Source: Opitutaceae bacterium
GTDB lineage: Bacteria > Verrucomicrobiota > Verrucomicrobiia > Opitutales > Opitutaceae
Assembly: GCA_947474995.1 (NCBI GenBank)
Contig: CANJNJ010000014.1
Span: 1 to 53,218 of the forward strand
Length of the DNA: 53,218 nt
Reading direction: 5' to 3'
The translations under genes were made by a program, and so were the position numbers. Positions 1 through 7,719 of this stretch are shown one piece after another. Positions within the stretch are counted from its first letter, which is position 1. Every line of letters starts with the position of its first letter. The notes beneath the pieces were generated by a model that did no database searches, was not told the DNA's origin, and was given only the letters and a program-made list of their open reading frames with translations.

Positions 1-318
1 CGGCAAGTGGAGATTTGCGGCGAGCACGGATCGGTGGTCTTGGAAAACGATCATCTCGCGCGTTGGGAATTCCGCGTGTCGCAGCCGGGTGACGAGGCGA
101 TTCGCGCGGCGAAGCCCAATGCGGCGCTCGGCTCCGGAGCGAGCAAGCCGGACGCGATCAGCATCGTTGGCCACCAGCGGCAATTGCAGGATTTGACGGA
201 CGCGCTTCGCGCCGGCCGGGCGCCGGCGCTCGATGGCCACGAGGGTCGCAAAGCCGTCGCGCTCGTGCGCGCGCTGTACGCCTCGGCGGCGAGTGGGCAG
301 CCGGTGACGCTCGGGTAG
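1..318 (+). CDS. Gfo/Idh/MocA family oxidoreductase, C-terminal part (cut by window edge)
   Basis: The frame is open from the first base and stops with TAG at 316-318, so only the last 105 residues are present. The tail has the form usual for the end of NAD(P)-dependent sugar or inositol dehydrogenases of the Gfo/Idh/MocA family: a stretch resembling the substrate-domain strand (EICGEHGSVVLEND), then a conserved end of the type DGHEGRKAVALVRALYASA, where a helix follows the Gly-x-Glu/Ala-x-x-Ala motif. The Rossmann domain would lie outside the window. The gene ends 27 bases before a perfect hairpin that it shares with the convergent regulator gene. The family call rests on the C-terminal pattern only; the substrate cannot be read. 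Confidence 0.7.
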   Translation, partial: RQVEICGEHGSVVLENDHLARWEFRVSQPGDEAIRAAKPNAALGSGASKPDAISIVGHQRQLQDLTDALRAGRAPALDGHEGRKAVALVRALYASAASGQPVTLG

Positions 319-345
319 GAGACCGGTCGTTGCGGGTGAAAAATT

Positions 346-428
346 GGGCCGTGTTCGTAGTTCCGCCTTCAGGCGGAATCCGAGGCCCCCAATCCTTCCG
401 CCTGAAGGCGGAACTACGAACACGGCCC
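346..428. terminator. Palindromic repeat, family A; likely bidirectional terminator
   Basis: Two arms of 32 bases (346-377 and 397-428) are perfect reverse complements around a 19-base loop. The core is TTCCGCCTTCAGGCGGAA flanked by GTTCGTAG. It lies between two convergent genes, so it can end transcription from both sides. The same core recurs at seven other gaps in this window. Confidence 0.75.
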
Positions 429-433
429 AACGA

Positions 434-1423
434 TCATTTCTCCCGATAAACCGCCGTCAGCGCCGTCACCGTCTTCTGCAGGTTGCGGCGCAACTCTGGC
501 GGCGAGATCACTTCGGCGGCCGCGCCCCAGCCCAGAATCCATTGTTCCACCTCGGTGAGCGCGCCCAGCCGCAGGCGTAGTTCCAATCCCCCGCCCGGCA
601 GCTCGCGCATTTCCTGCGACTCGTGCCACTCGCGTTCGCGCACGCGTTCGGCTACCACCGGGGCAAAGTGCACGAGCACGCGGTAGTCGCCGGTTCCGCC
701 CATGACACCGAGCGCGCTGGCAAAAAATTTGTCCGGCGAAAAATCCTCCGGCCGGATGAATTTTACCTTCGTGACGACGGCGTCGGCGATTCGCGGGAGG
801 GCAAACGTGCGCAACGCCTGTCGCTCGAGGTCGAAGCCGACGAGGTACCACGAATTTTCCCGGTTGGCCAAATGGTACGGCCGCACGCGCCGGGGCGATT
901 TGCCCGCCTGGCCCGGCTTGCGGTAATCGAACGTCACCTCCTCCTGGCGCAGGACGGCGCCGCTCAGGCTGTTGAACACCGCGAGGTCGGTCTTGCCGAG
1001 GCCGATGTTCTTGAACGAGACCGCACTCAGTTCGTCCGCGGGCGAAAAAGAAATCCGATCGCGCAATCCGCCCGCCAGTTTTTCGAAGGCGACCTCAAGC
1101 TGGCGGTGAAACGGCGTGCCGCGGTACTGCTGCAGCGCGCGTTGCGCGACGAGCAGGGCGAGCAATTCGCCCTCCGTCATGTGCACCGTGGGAAAGGCCG
1201 TGACCGGCTGCGTGTACCGGTAGGCTTGGATTTGCACATCGAACTCGATCGGGAGGTCCAGCCGATCGCGCATGAAGGCGATGTCGCGCACCACGGTCTT
1301 GCGCGAGACCTCGAGCATTTTCATCAGTTTCGTGCAGTTGACGAGCGCGCCCCGCCGCAGCTCATCGTGAATCCGGAGCATGCGCTCGAGGGGCGGACGG
1401 GAAAGCTGGGCGCGCGGGGTCAT
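434..1423 (-). CDS. HTH/WYL-domain transcriptional regulator (YafY/PafC type)
   Basis: 329 residues. An N-terminal winged helix-turn-helix (about residues 10-65, with SRKTVVRDIAFMRDRLDLPI typical of DeoR-like HTH_11 domains) is followed by a WYL ligand-sensing domain around residues 140-240 (strand pattern VTFDYRKPG, RRVRPYHLANRENSWYLVGF) and a WCX-like C-terminal part. Proteins of this class bind DNA and answer to small ligands or nucleic-acid fragments. I chose the ATG at 1421-1423 because the frame can be read 24 codons further upstream only by running into the divergent gene at 1494 with a non-conserved, proline-rich extension. The 70-base gap to the divergent gene must hold both promoters, so that neighbour is its most obvious candidate target. 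The ligand is unknown. Confidence 0.85.
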   Translation of the reverse strand: MTPRAQLSRPPLERMLRIHDELRRGALVNCTKLMKMLEVSRKTVVRDIAFMRDRLDLPIEFDVQIQAYRYTQPVTAFPTVHMTEGELLALLVAQRALQQYRGTPFHRQLEVAFEKLAGGLRDRISFSPADELSAVSFKNIGLGKTDLAVFNSLSGAVLRQEEVTFDYRKPGQAGKSPRRVRPYHLANRENSWYLVGFDLERQALRTFALPRIADAVVTKVKFIRPEDFSPDKFFASALGVMGGTGDYRVLVHFAPVVAERVREREWHESQEMRELPGGGLELRLRLGALTEVEQWILGWGAAAEVISPPELRRNLQKTVTALTAVYREK

Positions 1424-1493
1424 CGAAAATAAAGCTGAAGGTATTTTTAGGCTGGGACAAGCTATGACCCACCCCCCGGGGTAGGATGGGCGC

Positions 1494-2120
1494 ATGAAAC
1501 CTTCCTCCCGCGCAAAGAAATTCGCCCTGCCCCTGGCCCTGACGTGGTCGCACCTCGGTGTCGCCTACCGCGTGACGCCCTGGCCCGAGGTTCAATTTGA
1601 GCGTTGTTACGGGGAGGAGTGGATCGCGACCTCACCCAGCGAGGACGTCCTGGCCTCGGCGGCGCAGACCTGCGGGGCGCTGGAGTGGCGTTCCTACCTG
1701 GAATTCATTCCGGCGGACGTCCGGGAATACCTGGTGCAGTTCTCGTTCACGCGGATGGAGGCGTTGCAGGTGATCGCCCGCTGTCCGGCGCTGCTCACGG
1801 AATTGGCCGCGACCCCGGCGCTCACGGCGTTCGTCGCAGCCCACGAGAGTCTGCGCGGCACCTCCCGGCCCGGCTGGGACGAAATCAACGCCGTCTACGA
1901 ACGCAGCAGCGTCTTCGGGTTGCTGGAGTGGCTCGGCCTGCCCGCGTCGCGTCAGACCCTCGCGATCCTCGGGAACGTCGTGGACCCCGATGTGCCGAAA
2001 CGTTTTCTCGATCCGCTTCGGACGCTGCTCTGGGAGCCACGGACCCTCTTCGCCTTGCAGCAGATGCCGGTCATCACCGACCGCCTCCTTGCGCGCGCCT
2101 GCCATGCGCTCGCGGCCTAA
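1494..2120 (+). CDS. Conserved-looking protein of unknown function
   Basis: 208 residues, no signal peptide and no membrane segment. I do not recognise a domain. The sequence starts with a basic stretch, has an aromatic-rich first third (YRVTPWPEVQFERCYGEEW) and is then largely helical with many Leu/Ala residues. Codon use and GC match the neighbours, and the start ATG at 1494 is separated by 70 bases from the start of the divergent WYL regulator. The divergent arrangement suggests control by that regulator (inference). The gene ends just before a family C palindrome that it shares with the convergent MFS gene. Confidence 0.6.
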   Translation: MKPSSRAKKFALPLALTWSHLGVAYRVTPWPEVQFERCYGEEWIATSPSEDVLASAAQTCGALEWRSYLEFIPADVREYLVQFSFTRMEALQVIARCPALLTELAATPALTAFVAAHESLRGTSRPGWDEINAVYERSSVFGLLEWLGLPASRQTLAILGNVVDPDVPKRFLDPLRTLLWEPRTLFALQQMPVITDRLLARACHALAA

Positions 2121-2121
2121 A

Positions 2122-2180
2122 GTAGCGCCGGTCTCCGACCGGCGTTGGCCGGCGCACGCCAAAGTTCACGACCGGCGCTA
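2122..2180. repeat. Palindromic repeat, family C, at convergent gene ends
   Basis: Outer arms TAGCGCCGGTC (2123-2133) and GACCGGCGCTA (2170-2180) are perfect reverse complements, with two smaller GC-rich palindromes between them. The last three bases of the right arm (2178-2180) are the TAG stop codon of the minus-strand MFS gene, and the left arm begins three bases after the stop of the plus-strand gene. It probably acts as a terminator for both. Confidence 0.7.
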
Positions 2181-3434
2181 CGCGGTCCGATTTGACGCGT
2201 GACGGCGCAGTGAGAAGAGCAGGAACGCGGAGAGCACGAGATTGATGGCGGCGAATTGGAAGATGCGGCTGACGTTCACGTGGGCGTCCCGCAGGAGTCC
2301 GCCGGCGTAAATTCCGGCGCCGCCGATCACGCAGCTGAAAAAGGTGGAAATGCCCCAGCTCGTGGCCCGGTAACGCGAGTCCACGATCATGCACAGGATC
2401 GGCATCATGTTGGCATCCGAGAAAAAGCGGGTCACCCCGTAGAGGATCAGGCCCGTGAGGGCGAGGCCCAGTACGGAAGTGCTGGAGAGGAGCAACACGG
2501 CGGGGGCGGCGATGAACATGCCGATCACGGGAACATAGATCCGGGCGCGCTCCTGGGTGCGGCTCCAGCGGTCGGCCCAGGTGCCACCGATGAGCATGCC
2601 GAAGAGCGCGGCCACGTTGACGCTGACCGTCGTCAGCAGGCCGGCCTTCCCTTGGGAGAGATTGAACTGCTCCTGGATGTAGGTTGGCATCCAGCCAGCC
2701 ACCGACCATGCGACGATGCCGAGGACGCAGGCGTAGACCAACATCACCAGGTACGCGCGGTTGGTCAGCAGGCTGGTGAAAGCCTCGCTGAGGCGGACCG
2801 CGGGAGCGGCCGGTTTTCCCAACGGCGTCGCGGTTTCGATCGCGGGTGCATCCCGAAGCAGGAGCAACATCACGAAAGAGTAGACGATGCCGATCACGCC
2901 GAAGATCTTGAACGCGTAATCCCAGCCGTGGCCTTCGGCCAGCCAGCCTCCGAGTCCGCCCAAGGCGCCGCCGGCCATTGCCCCGCTCAGGAGCAACCCG
3001 GAGGCCACCGAGCGGGTTGGGCCGCGATGGTAGTCCACGATCAGCGCCACCGAGGCCGGCATGCACGCCGCTTCGCTCAGTCCCATGAGGGCGCGGGTCG
3101 CGAGCAGTTGCTCGTAGGTTTGGGCAAAAGCGGTCAGTCCGGTGACGACTGACCAGAGAAACACGCTGCCGATGATGACGCGGCTGCGATTGAATTTATC
3201 CGCGAAATAGCCGGCGAACGGACTGGCGATCGCATAGACCACCAGGAACACCGACGTCAGCAGCCCGAACTGGGCCTCGGTCATCGGAATCGCGTCCTTG
3301 ATCGACCCGCGCATGGTCGTGATCATCAGCCGATCGAGGTAATTCAGGCAGGCCGCGCCCCACAGCAATCCGACGATCAACCAGGCACGGGCGGGAAGGT
3401 TTGGAGGGGCGGACAAGGGGACCAGATGGAGCAA
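2178..3434 (-). CDS. MFS transporter, anion:cation symporter / hexuronate-like family
   Basis: 418 residues with about 12 hydrophobic segments. The start of the first helix carries LNYLDRLMITTMRG, the form of the NYxDR signature of the ACS family (hexuronate, glucarate and related organic anion carriers), and the loop between helices 2 and 3 has FAGYFADKFNRSRV, the MFS motif A (GxxxDRxxRR-like). A cytoplasmic central loop lies around residues 195-220. It acts in the inner membrane. It sits beside a DapA-family lyase gene on the same strand (178 bases downstream in map terms), which fits import of a sugar acid that the lyase would cleave; the substrate is not provable from sequence. Its stop codon lies inside a family C palindrome. 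Confidence 0.85.
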   Translation of the reverse strand: MLHLVPLSAPPNLPARAWLIVGLLWGAACLNYLDRLMITTMRGSIKDAIPMTEAQFGLLTSVFLVVYAIASPFAGYFADKFNRSRVIIGSVFLWSVVTGLTAFAQTYEQLLATRALMGLSEAACMPASVALIVDYHRGPTRSVASGLLLSGAMAGGALGGLGGWLAEGHGWDYAFKIFGVIGIVYSFVMLLLLRDAPAIETATPLGKPAAPAVRLSEAFTSLLTNRAYLVMLVYACVLGIVAWSVAGWMPTYIQEQFNLSQGKAGLLTTVSVNVAALFGMLIGGTWADRWSRTQERARIYVPVIGMFIAAPAVLLLSSTSVLGLALTGLILYGVTRFFSDANMMPILCMIVDSRYRATSWGISTFFSCVIGGAGIYAGGLLRDAHVNVSRIFQFAAINLVLSAFLLFSLRRHASNRTA

Positions 3435-3452
3435 ACCAAATTAGGAAGCAAC

Positions 3453-3532
3453 CCGGGTTCGTCGTTCCGCCTTTAGGCGGAAGGTCAGGTCCGCCCGGAT
3501 TCCGCCTGAAGGCGGAACTACGAGCGACCCGG
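3453..3532. repeat. Palindromic repeat, family A
   Basis: Core arms GTTCCGCCTTTAGGCGGAA and TTCCGCCTGAAGGCGGAAC pair, extended outwards by CCGGGTTCGT / ACGAGCGACCCGG with a few mismatches. It lies between the MFS gene start and the DapA-family gene end. Confidence 0.7.
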
Positions 3533-3611
3533 ATCTCTTCTTTGGGCGTGAGGGCGCGTTTGGCGGTGAGGGTTGCATGAATCCGGCCAGTAAGCAGGGA
3601 GGTGCTCGCGC

Positions 3612-4544
3612 CTAGTCGAGCAGGCCCAGTTTCTTCAAGCCGTGCGCGAACGCCTCGAGTTCACGATCGCTCAGACTGTGATACGGCTTCCGGCGCCAGC
3701 GCTTCGCGATGCCGTTCAATTCGAGCATGGCTTGGATGCCCGCGTTGAAGCCGCCGGGCTGCCCCAGCACGAGATCGAAGAACGGATTGTCGTAGTCGCG
3801 AATGATGCGACGGGTCTCCGCCGGGTTGTTCGACGTAATCGCCGCCCAATACGCGTGCGTGAGTCTCGGTTGGAACGTGAGGAACGTCGAAAGATAGCCG
3901 TCGCAGCCGTAGGGCTGGTTGTTGAGATGGTTCTGTTTCTGGCCGCCGGAGATGACGGCCCAGCGGTCCTGGACGAGGAGCGACATCTTGCGGGCGAACT
4001 CGCCGCACATGTCGTCCTTGATCGCGACGACGTGGTCCGTGGCCTCCAGGACGAGCTTCATCGTTTCCAACCCGAATTTCTGCCCGCGGGAAATAAAGAC
4101 ATTGGAAACGAGCATCACCGGCATGACCTCGGCCACGGTCTGGTAGTGCTCCGCGAAAGACTGCGGCGTGCTGGAGCCGCCCCAATCCGGGGGCATGACC
4201 ATCAGCACATCCGCGCCGACGCCCTTGGCGAACTGGGCAAACTCAATCGCCTGGGCCGTGTGGTAATAGCGGTCCGCGGCGATGACCAACGCGCGGCGGG
4301 CCGTGTGCTCGACCGTGACTTTTGTGACCTCGGCGATCTCCTTTTCGGTCAGCGCGACATAATGGCTGTCGCCCGCGGTCAACATCAGGGCCTTGGCCCC
4401 ATGGGCGAGGTTTCGGTCGATCAGGTTCCTCAACCCTTTGTAGTCGACGCTCCCGTCCTGATGAAAGGGGGTCTTGAGCGATGGAATCGGGCCGGCCAGT
4501 CGGGCCCGGAGTTCGGCCGGACAGCCGCGGAATTTTGGGGTCAT
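3612..4544 (-). CDS. DapA-superfamily aldolase/lyase (DHDPS/NAL family)
   Basis: 310 residues, the usual size for class I pyruvate- or keto-acid aldolases with a single TIM barrel. The Schiff-base lysine is visible at K176 in HVVAIKDDM. The GTTGE-like phosphate/carboxylate loop is replaced by TAGDS (residues 56-60). The family tyrosine of the YN(V/I)P motif, which shuttles the proton in DapA and NanA, aligns with S147 in MLVSNVF, so the reaction may differ from classical members. No signal peptide. It is followed on the same strand by an MFS carrier gene. Sugar-acid aldolase or dehydratase activity is the likely role; I cannot name the substrate. Confidence 0.82.
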   Translation of the reverse strand: MTPKFRGCPAELRARLAGPIPSLKTPFHQDGSVDYKGLRNLIDRNLAHGAKALMLTAGDSHYVALTEKEIAEVTKVTVEHTARRALVIAADRYYHTAQAIEFAQFAKGVGADVLMVMPPDWGGSSTPQSFAEHYQTVAEVMPVMLVSNVFISRGQKFGLETMKLVLEATDHVVAIKDDMCGEFARKMSLLVQDRWAVISGGQKQNHLNNQPYGCDGYLSTFLTFQPRLTHAYWAAITSNNPAETRRIIRDYDNPFFDLVLGQPGGFNAGIQAMLELNGIAKRWRRKPYHSLSDRELEAFAHGLKKLGLLD

Positions 4545-4604
4545 GCGGGAAAATTGCCCGAAAAATTTCTATCCAAATCAAGCCAAGGGAGGAGTCACGG
4601 AGGG

Positions 4605-4814
4605 CTAGAGGAGGTCGATCACTTCGATCACGCGTTCGAGCGCCTTTTGCAGCAGGTCCTTCTTCCCGGTGTTCGGCATGGCGCTCGGGGCGGTTTCCAT
4701 CCGGCTCATCCGGTTCGAAAGAATTTCGGAATTGTAGGCTTCAACCACCAGTTTGGTCGCCTCGAGTGGTCCGACCACTTCCGAAATTTTCCTCATCATC
4801 TCTTTTTTCGTCAT
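4605..4814 (-). CDS. Small protein of unknown function
   Basis: 69 residues, no signal or membrane segment, two predicted amphipathic helices (residues 1-30 and 50-69) with alternating hydrophobic and charged residues and an unbroken frame. It starts with MTKKEMMRK and the ATG is preceded at about 17 bases by an AGGA. It lies 60 bases upstream of the DapA-family gene on the same strand, so the two may be cotranscribed. I recognise no family. It could be chance, but no overlapping frame is better. Confidence 0.45.
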   Translation of the reverse strand: MTKKEMMRKISEVVGPLEATKLVVEAYNSEILSNRMSRMETAPSAMPNTGKKDLLQKALERVIEVIDLL

Positions 4815-5162
4815 GGCTATATTGGGTTTATCCTGGCTCGCACCGCAGCGCGGTAGGGCAACGGCATCAAGACGACGAGTGCGGCCGGCTGTCTAACTCA
4901 ATTTCCATGCACAGGGCAGTGTCCGATTTTGATCGTGGATCAATTAGAACGGGTTGATTTCGGGCGGGGCGCCTCTCCGATCCGTACCTGCCTGGTCGAA
5001 TCAAACGGAGATACGCCTGGTTTCCTGGCTTCTGCATTTGCCACCGGGCCTTGGGGGATCCGCGCAAGAGGGGCCCGGGCCGATGCCCCCAATCAGCTCC
5101 GCCATGGCGCTGGAGCATCGACTTTTTTGGCGCAGCCGGCAACCTGACCGCCTTCCCCCCCC
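4815..5162. other. Divergent intergenic region
   Basis: 348 bases between the start of the small minus-strand gene and araD-like on the plus strand. It has a lower GC stretch around 4890-4950 that could hold promoters. No repeat of the families seen elsewhere and no convincing ORF; no clear ribosome binding site precedes the ATG at 5163. Confidence 0.4.
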
Positions 5163-5858
5163 ATGCTTACCGAACTCAAACGCGAAGCTTACGAGGCGAA
5201 TCTCGCCCTGCAACAGCACGGGCTTGTCCAGCTGACTTTTGGCAACGCCTCCGCCCTCGATCGGCGCCGGGGCATCTTTGCGATCAAGCCGAGCGGCGTG
5301 CCTTACGCTAGGCTCACGGCGTCGGACATGGTGCTCGTCGATCTCGCGGGCAAGAAGGTCGAAGGGGATATGAAGCCTTCCACGGACACGCCGACCCACC
5401 GCCGCTTGTACCACGGTTTCAAGAAGATTGCGGGCGTGGTGCAGTCGCGCTCGGTGCACGCCACGGCGTTTGCGCAGGCCGGTCTCTCGATTCCCATTTT
5501 CGGCACGACGCACGCGGACTATTTCAACGGGGATATTCCCATCACGCGAAAACTCACCGCGATGGAAATCGAGGACGCCTACGAGGCCTCCACCGGCCAC
5601 ATCATCATCGAACGCTTCCTTGCGGACGATCTCGATCCGCTCGACAATCCCGGCATTCTCGTGAATCGCCGCGGGCCGTTTGCGTGGGGGGCGTCAGCGG
5701 CGAAAGCCGTCGAGGCCGCCGTCGCCATCGAAACCATCGCGCACCTGGCGATGATGACGATGGAACTCGCGCCCCGGTTGAAGACGATCGAGCCCGAGTT
5801 GCACGACAAGCATTTTGCCCGGAAGCACGGCTCGAACGCCTATTACGGGCAGCCGTAA
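5163..5858 (+). CDS. araD: AraD-like L-ribulose-5-phosphate 4-epimerase homologue lacking the zinc ligands
   Basis: 231 residues, the same length as E. coli AraD and colinear with it from MLTELKREAYEANLAL to the end AYYGQP. The phosphate-binding parts (GNASALD, KPSGV, STDTPTH) and the regions of the E. coli catalytic Asp120 and Tyr229 (THADYF, NAYYGQ) are kept. However, the three zinc ligands of E. coli AraD (His95, His97, His171) align here with Gln94, Arg96 and Arg170: VVQSRSVHAT stands where the family has VHTHSRHAT, and LVNRRGPFAWG where it has LVHSHGPFAWG. I read these codons directly. The retro-aldol chemistry of class II members depends on that metal, so this copy should either be catalytically altered or use another mechanism. 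The gene name marks homology, not activity. Confidence 0.85.
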   Translation: MLTELKREAYEANLALQQHGLVQLTFGNASALDRRRGIFAIKPSGVPYARLTASDMVLVDLAGKKVEGDMKPSTDTPTHRRLYHGFKKIAGVVQSRSVHATAFAQAGLSIPIFGTTHADYFNGDIPITRKLTAMEIEDAYEASTGHIIIERFLADDLDPLDNPGILVNRRGPFAWGASAAKAVEAAVAIETIAHLAMMTMELAPRLKTIEPELHDKHFARKHGSNAYYGQP

Positions 5859-5889
5859 CCGCTTTCACCTTTCAACTGCCTGACTTGGT

Positions 5890-6732
5890 TCAGCGCCCGC
5901 CGGACTCTTTTCGTTTCAATTCATCCCGCGCCGCATCGAGGCGCGCCCGTTCTTTCGGGGTTAGGCTGGAATAGCCGGACTGCGCGATCTTATCGAGGAG
6001 CGCGTCGACTTCGGCCATCGTGCTCGTCTTGGCTCCGCCAACGCTGGTGGTCCGCCCCGGCTTGAGATCGGGCAGCACGCGAAGTTTCGGGCGTCGCCGC
6101 AAGGTGGGCAGCCGCGGCAAAGTGAAGAGCCCCTGCTGATAACGGATGAACGCGTACGCAAAGCCCGCCGAGCTCCACAGCGAGAGCAGGCCGATGCCGT
6201 CGCGATGACTCAGGGCGATCAGAGAATAGAGCGCGACCAGCACGAGCGCGACCCACTTCGCGAGCAGGTTGAAAAGCATCAGTGCGTTGGGAAACAGGGT
6301 CGCAAAGGCGACAAAGAGCGCGAAGCCGCTGGACTCCCCCGCGAGATGGGTTGGCTGCCACCGTCCAATGAGGGTGAACAAGATCGGCGGCACCAGGTAG
6401 AGCCCGGCGTAGAGCCCGAAGAAGGTGCCGCGGCCGAGGAATTTCTCCACTTCGCGGCCGAACCACACAATCATCAGCATCTCGATCGCGAACCAGAGGC
6501 TGGGTGGATTTACCAGTCCGTAGGTAAAGATCCGCCACGCTTCGCCCTGATTCATCCCGGTGCTCGTGAACGGGAGGGAGGCGAGCAGCGAGTCGGCGTG
6601 GAGGAACAACAGCAGGCTGGTGCCGAGCATCGACGCGACAAATCCGGCCACGATCACGTGGGTCCCGTAAAGCGGATAGCCGCGCACCCAGAACAAAGGC
6701 TGGTGTTCTTCGGAATTTCCGTGGCCGTACAT
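5890..6732 (-). CDS. Rhomboid-family membrane protein with C-terminal DUF6576-like domain, probably inactive
   Basis: 280 residues. Six hydrophobic segments fill residues 25-198, followed by a soluble tail. The L1-type loop pattern (EAWRIFTYGLVNP) and the segment AGESSGFALFVAF around S134/S135 resemble the rhomboid GxSG serine motif. The helix that should bear the catalytic His (HxxGxxxG) reads LWSSAGFAYAF, without histidine, so proteolysis is doubtful. The end (about 240-275: VDALLDKIAQSGYSSLTPKE) matches the small C-terminal domain common on bacterial rhomboids. Inner membrane. A role in binding or quality control of membrane proteins is possible, as for other pseudo-rhomboids; this is inference. 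Confidence 0.72.
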   Translation of the reverse strand: MYGHGNSEEHQPLFWVRGYPLYGTHVIVAGFVASMLGTSLLLFLHADSLLASLPFTSTGMNQGEAWRIFTYGLVNPPSLWFAIEMLMIVWFGREVEKFLGRGTFFGLYAGLYLVPPILFTLIGRWQPTHLAGESSGFALFVAFATLFPNALMLFNLLAKWVALVLVALYSLIALSHRDGIGLLSLWSSAGFAYAFIRYQQGLFTLPRLPTLRRRPKLRVLPDLKPGRTTSVGGAKTSTMAEVDALLDKIAQSGYSSLTPKERARLDAARDELKRKESGGR

Positions 6733-6790
6733 CGTGGCAGCTGTAGTCGAAGATGGCGGGAGCGCAACTCGCGCGAGAGCTTGGCGGGGG

Positions 6791-7153
6791 TTACTTCGCC
6801 AATATCTCGTTGATCGCGGTCACCAACTCGGCGAGACGGAACGGTTTTGCCAGAACCTGGTGGGCGTGCAGCAGGGTCGCTGCTTCCTGGGTTTGCGGTG
6901 CCGTCAGCGGCAGGCCGGAGACCACGATGAAGGGAATCTTGGGATGTTTCTGATGGAGCTCAATCACCGCGTAGAGACTGTCCGCCGGCATGACGATATC
7001 GGTGATAATGACGTGGGGGCGTTTCTTGCGAAAGTGGGCGACCCCTTCGGCGCCCGTGGCCGCCTCGGCCACCACGTGACCCGCGCCTTCGAGGGTCATC
7101 ACGATGAGATGCCGGATGGTATTGTCGTCGTCGACCACCAGAACGCGAGCCAT
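6791..7153 (-). CDS. Single-domain response regulator (CheY-like receiver)
   Basis: 120 residues, just one receiver domain. Acidic pocket VVDDD (residues 6-10), phospho-acceptor D52 in ITDIVMP, switch S79 and conserved K103 in LAKPF are all present, so it should be phosphorylated. No output domain, so it must act by protein contact or as a phosphate relay. I start it at the ATG at 7151-7153; the frame is open further upstream but runs through a repeat-rich gap. No kinase gene adjoins; the hybrid kinase at 32-33.7 kb is the only one in the window. Confidence 0.88.
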   Translation of the reverse strand: MARVLVVDDDNTIRHLIVMTLEGAGHVVAEAATGAEGVAHFRKKRPHVIITDIVMPADSLYAVIELHQKHPKIPFIVVSGLPLTAPQTQEAATLLHAHQVLAKPFRLAELVTAINEILAK

Positions 7154-7719
7154 GCGGGTACCGTGGTGGGCGCAACGCGAGTTGGCCAGCCCTCTTCGAG
7201 GTTGCGGGGATATTTGGACCTCAGGCCGTGCTCCGGGCGCCGCGCAAAAAACGGGGCGCCCCCGAAGATCTTTTTCATCCGGTTGGCCACAAATTTCACC
7301 GCGCAGCGGAGCCGCCACCAAAGTGGAGGGCCGAGCTCCGCCGAGACCGACCTTAGTGTAGTCTTTAGAGACTCTCATGCACTTCCTCGTCGCAGCCCTG
7401 CCCGAGAGGGCAGGGCTGGAACGTTCGGTTGAACCGACCTGTTCCGCTTCTCTCGAAGCGGGCTGCTTTCGGTCGAATCGGAAACGATAGGGCAAAGTTC
7501 ATGACAGGCTCTACTCCGGTCTCGGCGGAGCTCGGCCTTCCATGAAATCCTCCTGAAAAGGTGTGATGCACCAAGGCCGCCGTGCAACGGGCAGTAGCTA
7601 AACCGCCGGCCCATTTGTGCTATTGGTGAAATCTGTGGCCAAAATCCCGACTACTTGGTTGACGTGTCTCGCGCCGGCTTTCCCCTCTGAGCAACCCGGC
7701 GGTTCCCGATCGCCACCCC
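7154..7719. repeat. Repeat-rich divergent gap with a long composite palindrome
   Basis: 566 bases without a gene. A perfect 21-base inverted pair (7329-7349 and 7517-7537) encloses a series of small palindromes: AGCCCTGCCC.../...GGGCAGGGCT at 7394-7417 (family F) and CCGCTTC/GAAGCGG at 7444-7461. At 7609-7637 a segment reading CCATTTGTG then GTGAAATCTGTGGCC resembles the family G element at 26479-26567. Promoters for the flanking divergent genes must lie here but I cannot place them. Confidence 0.6.

Noticed and set aside
7154-7495. Upstream extension of the receiver protein
   Set aside because: A CheY-like domain begins exactly at the ATG at 7151-7153 and the extension crosses palindromes.
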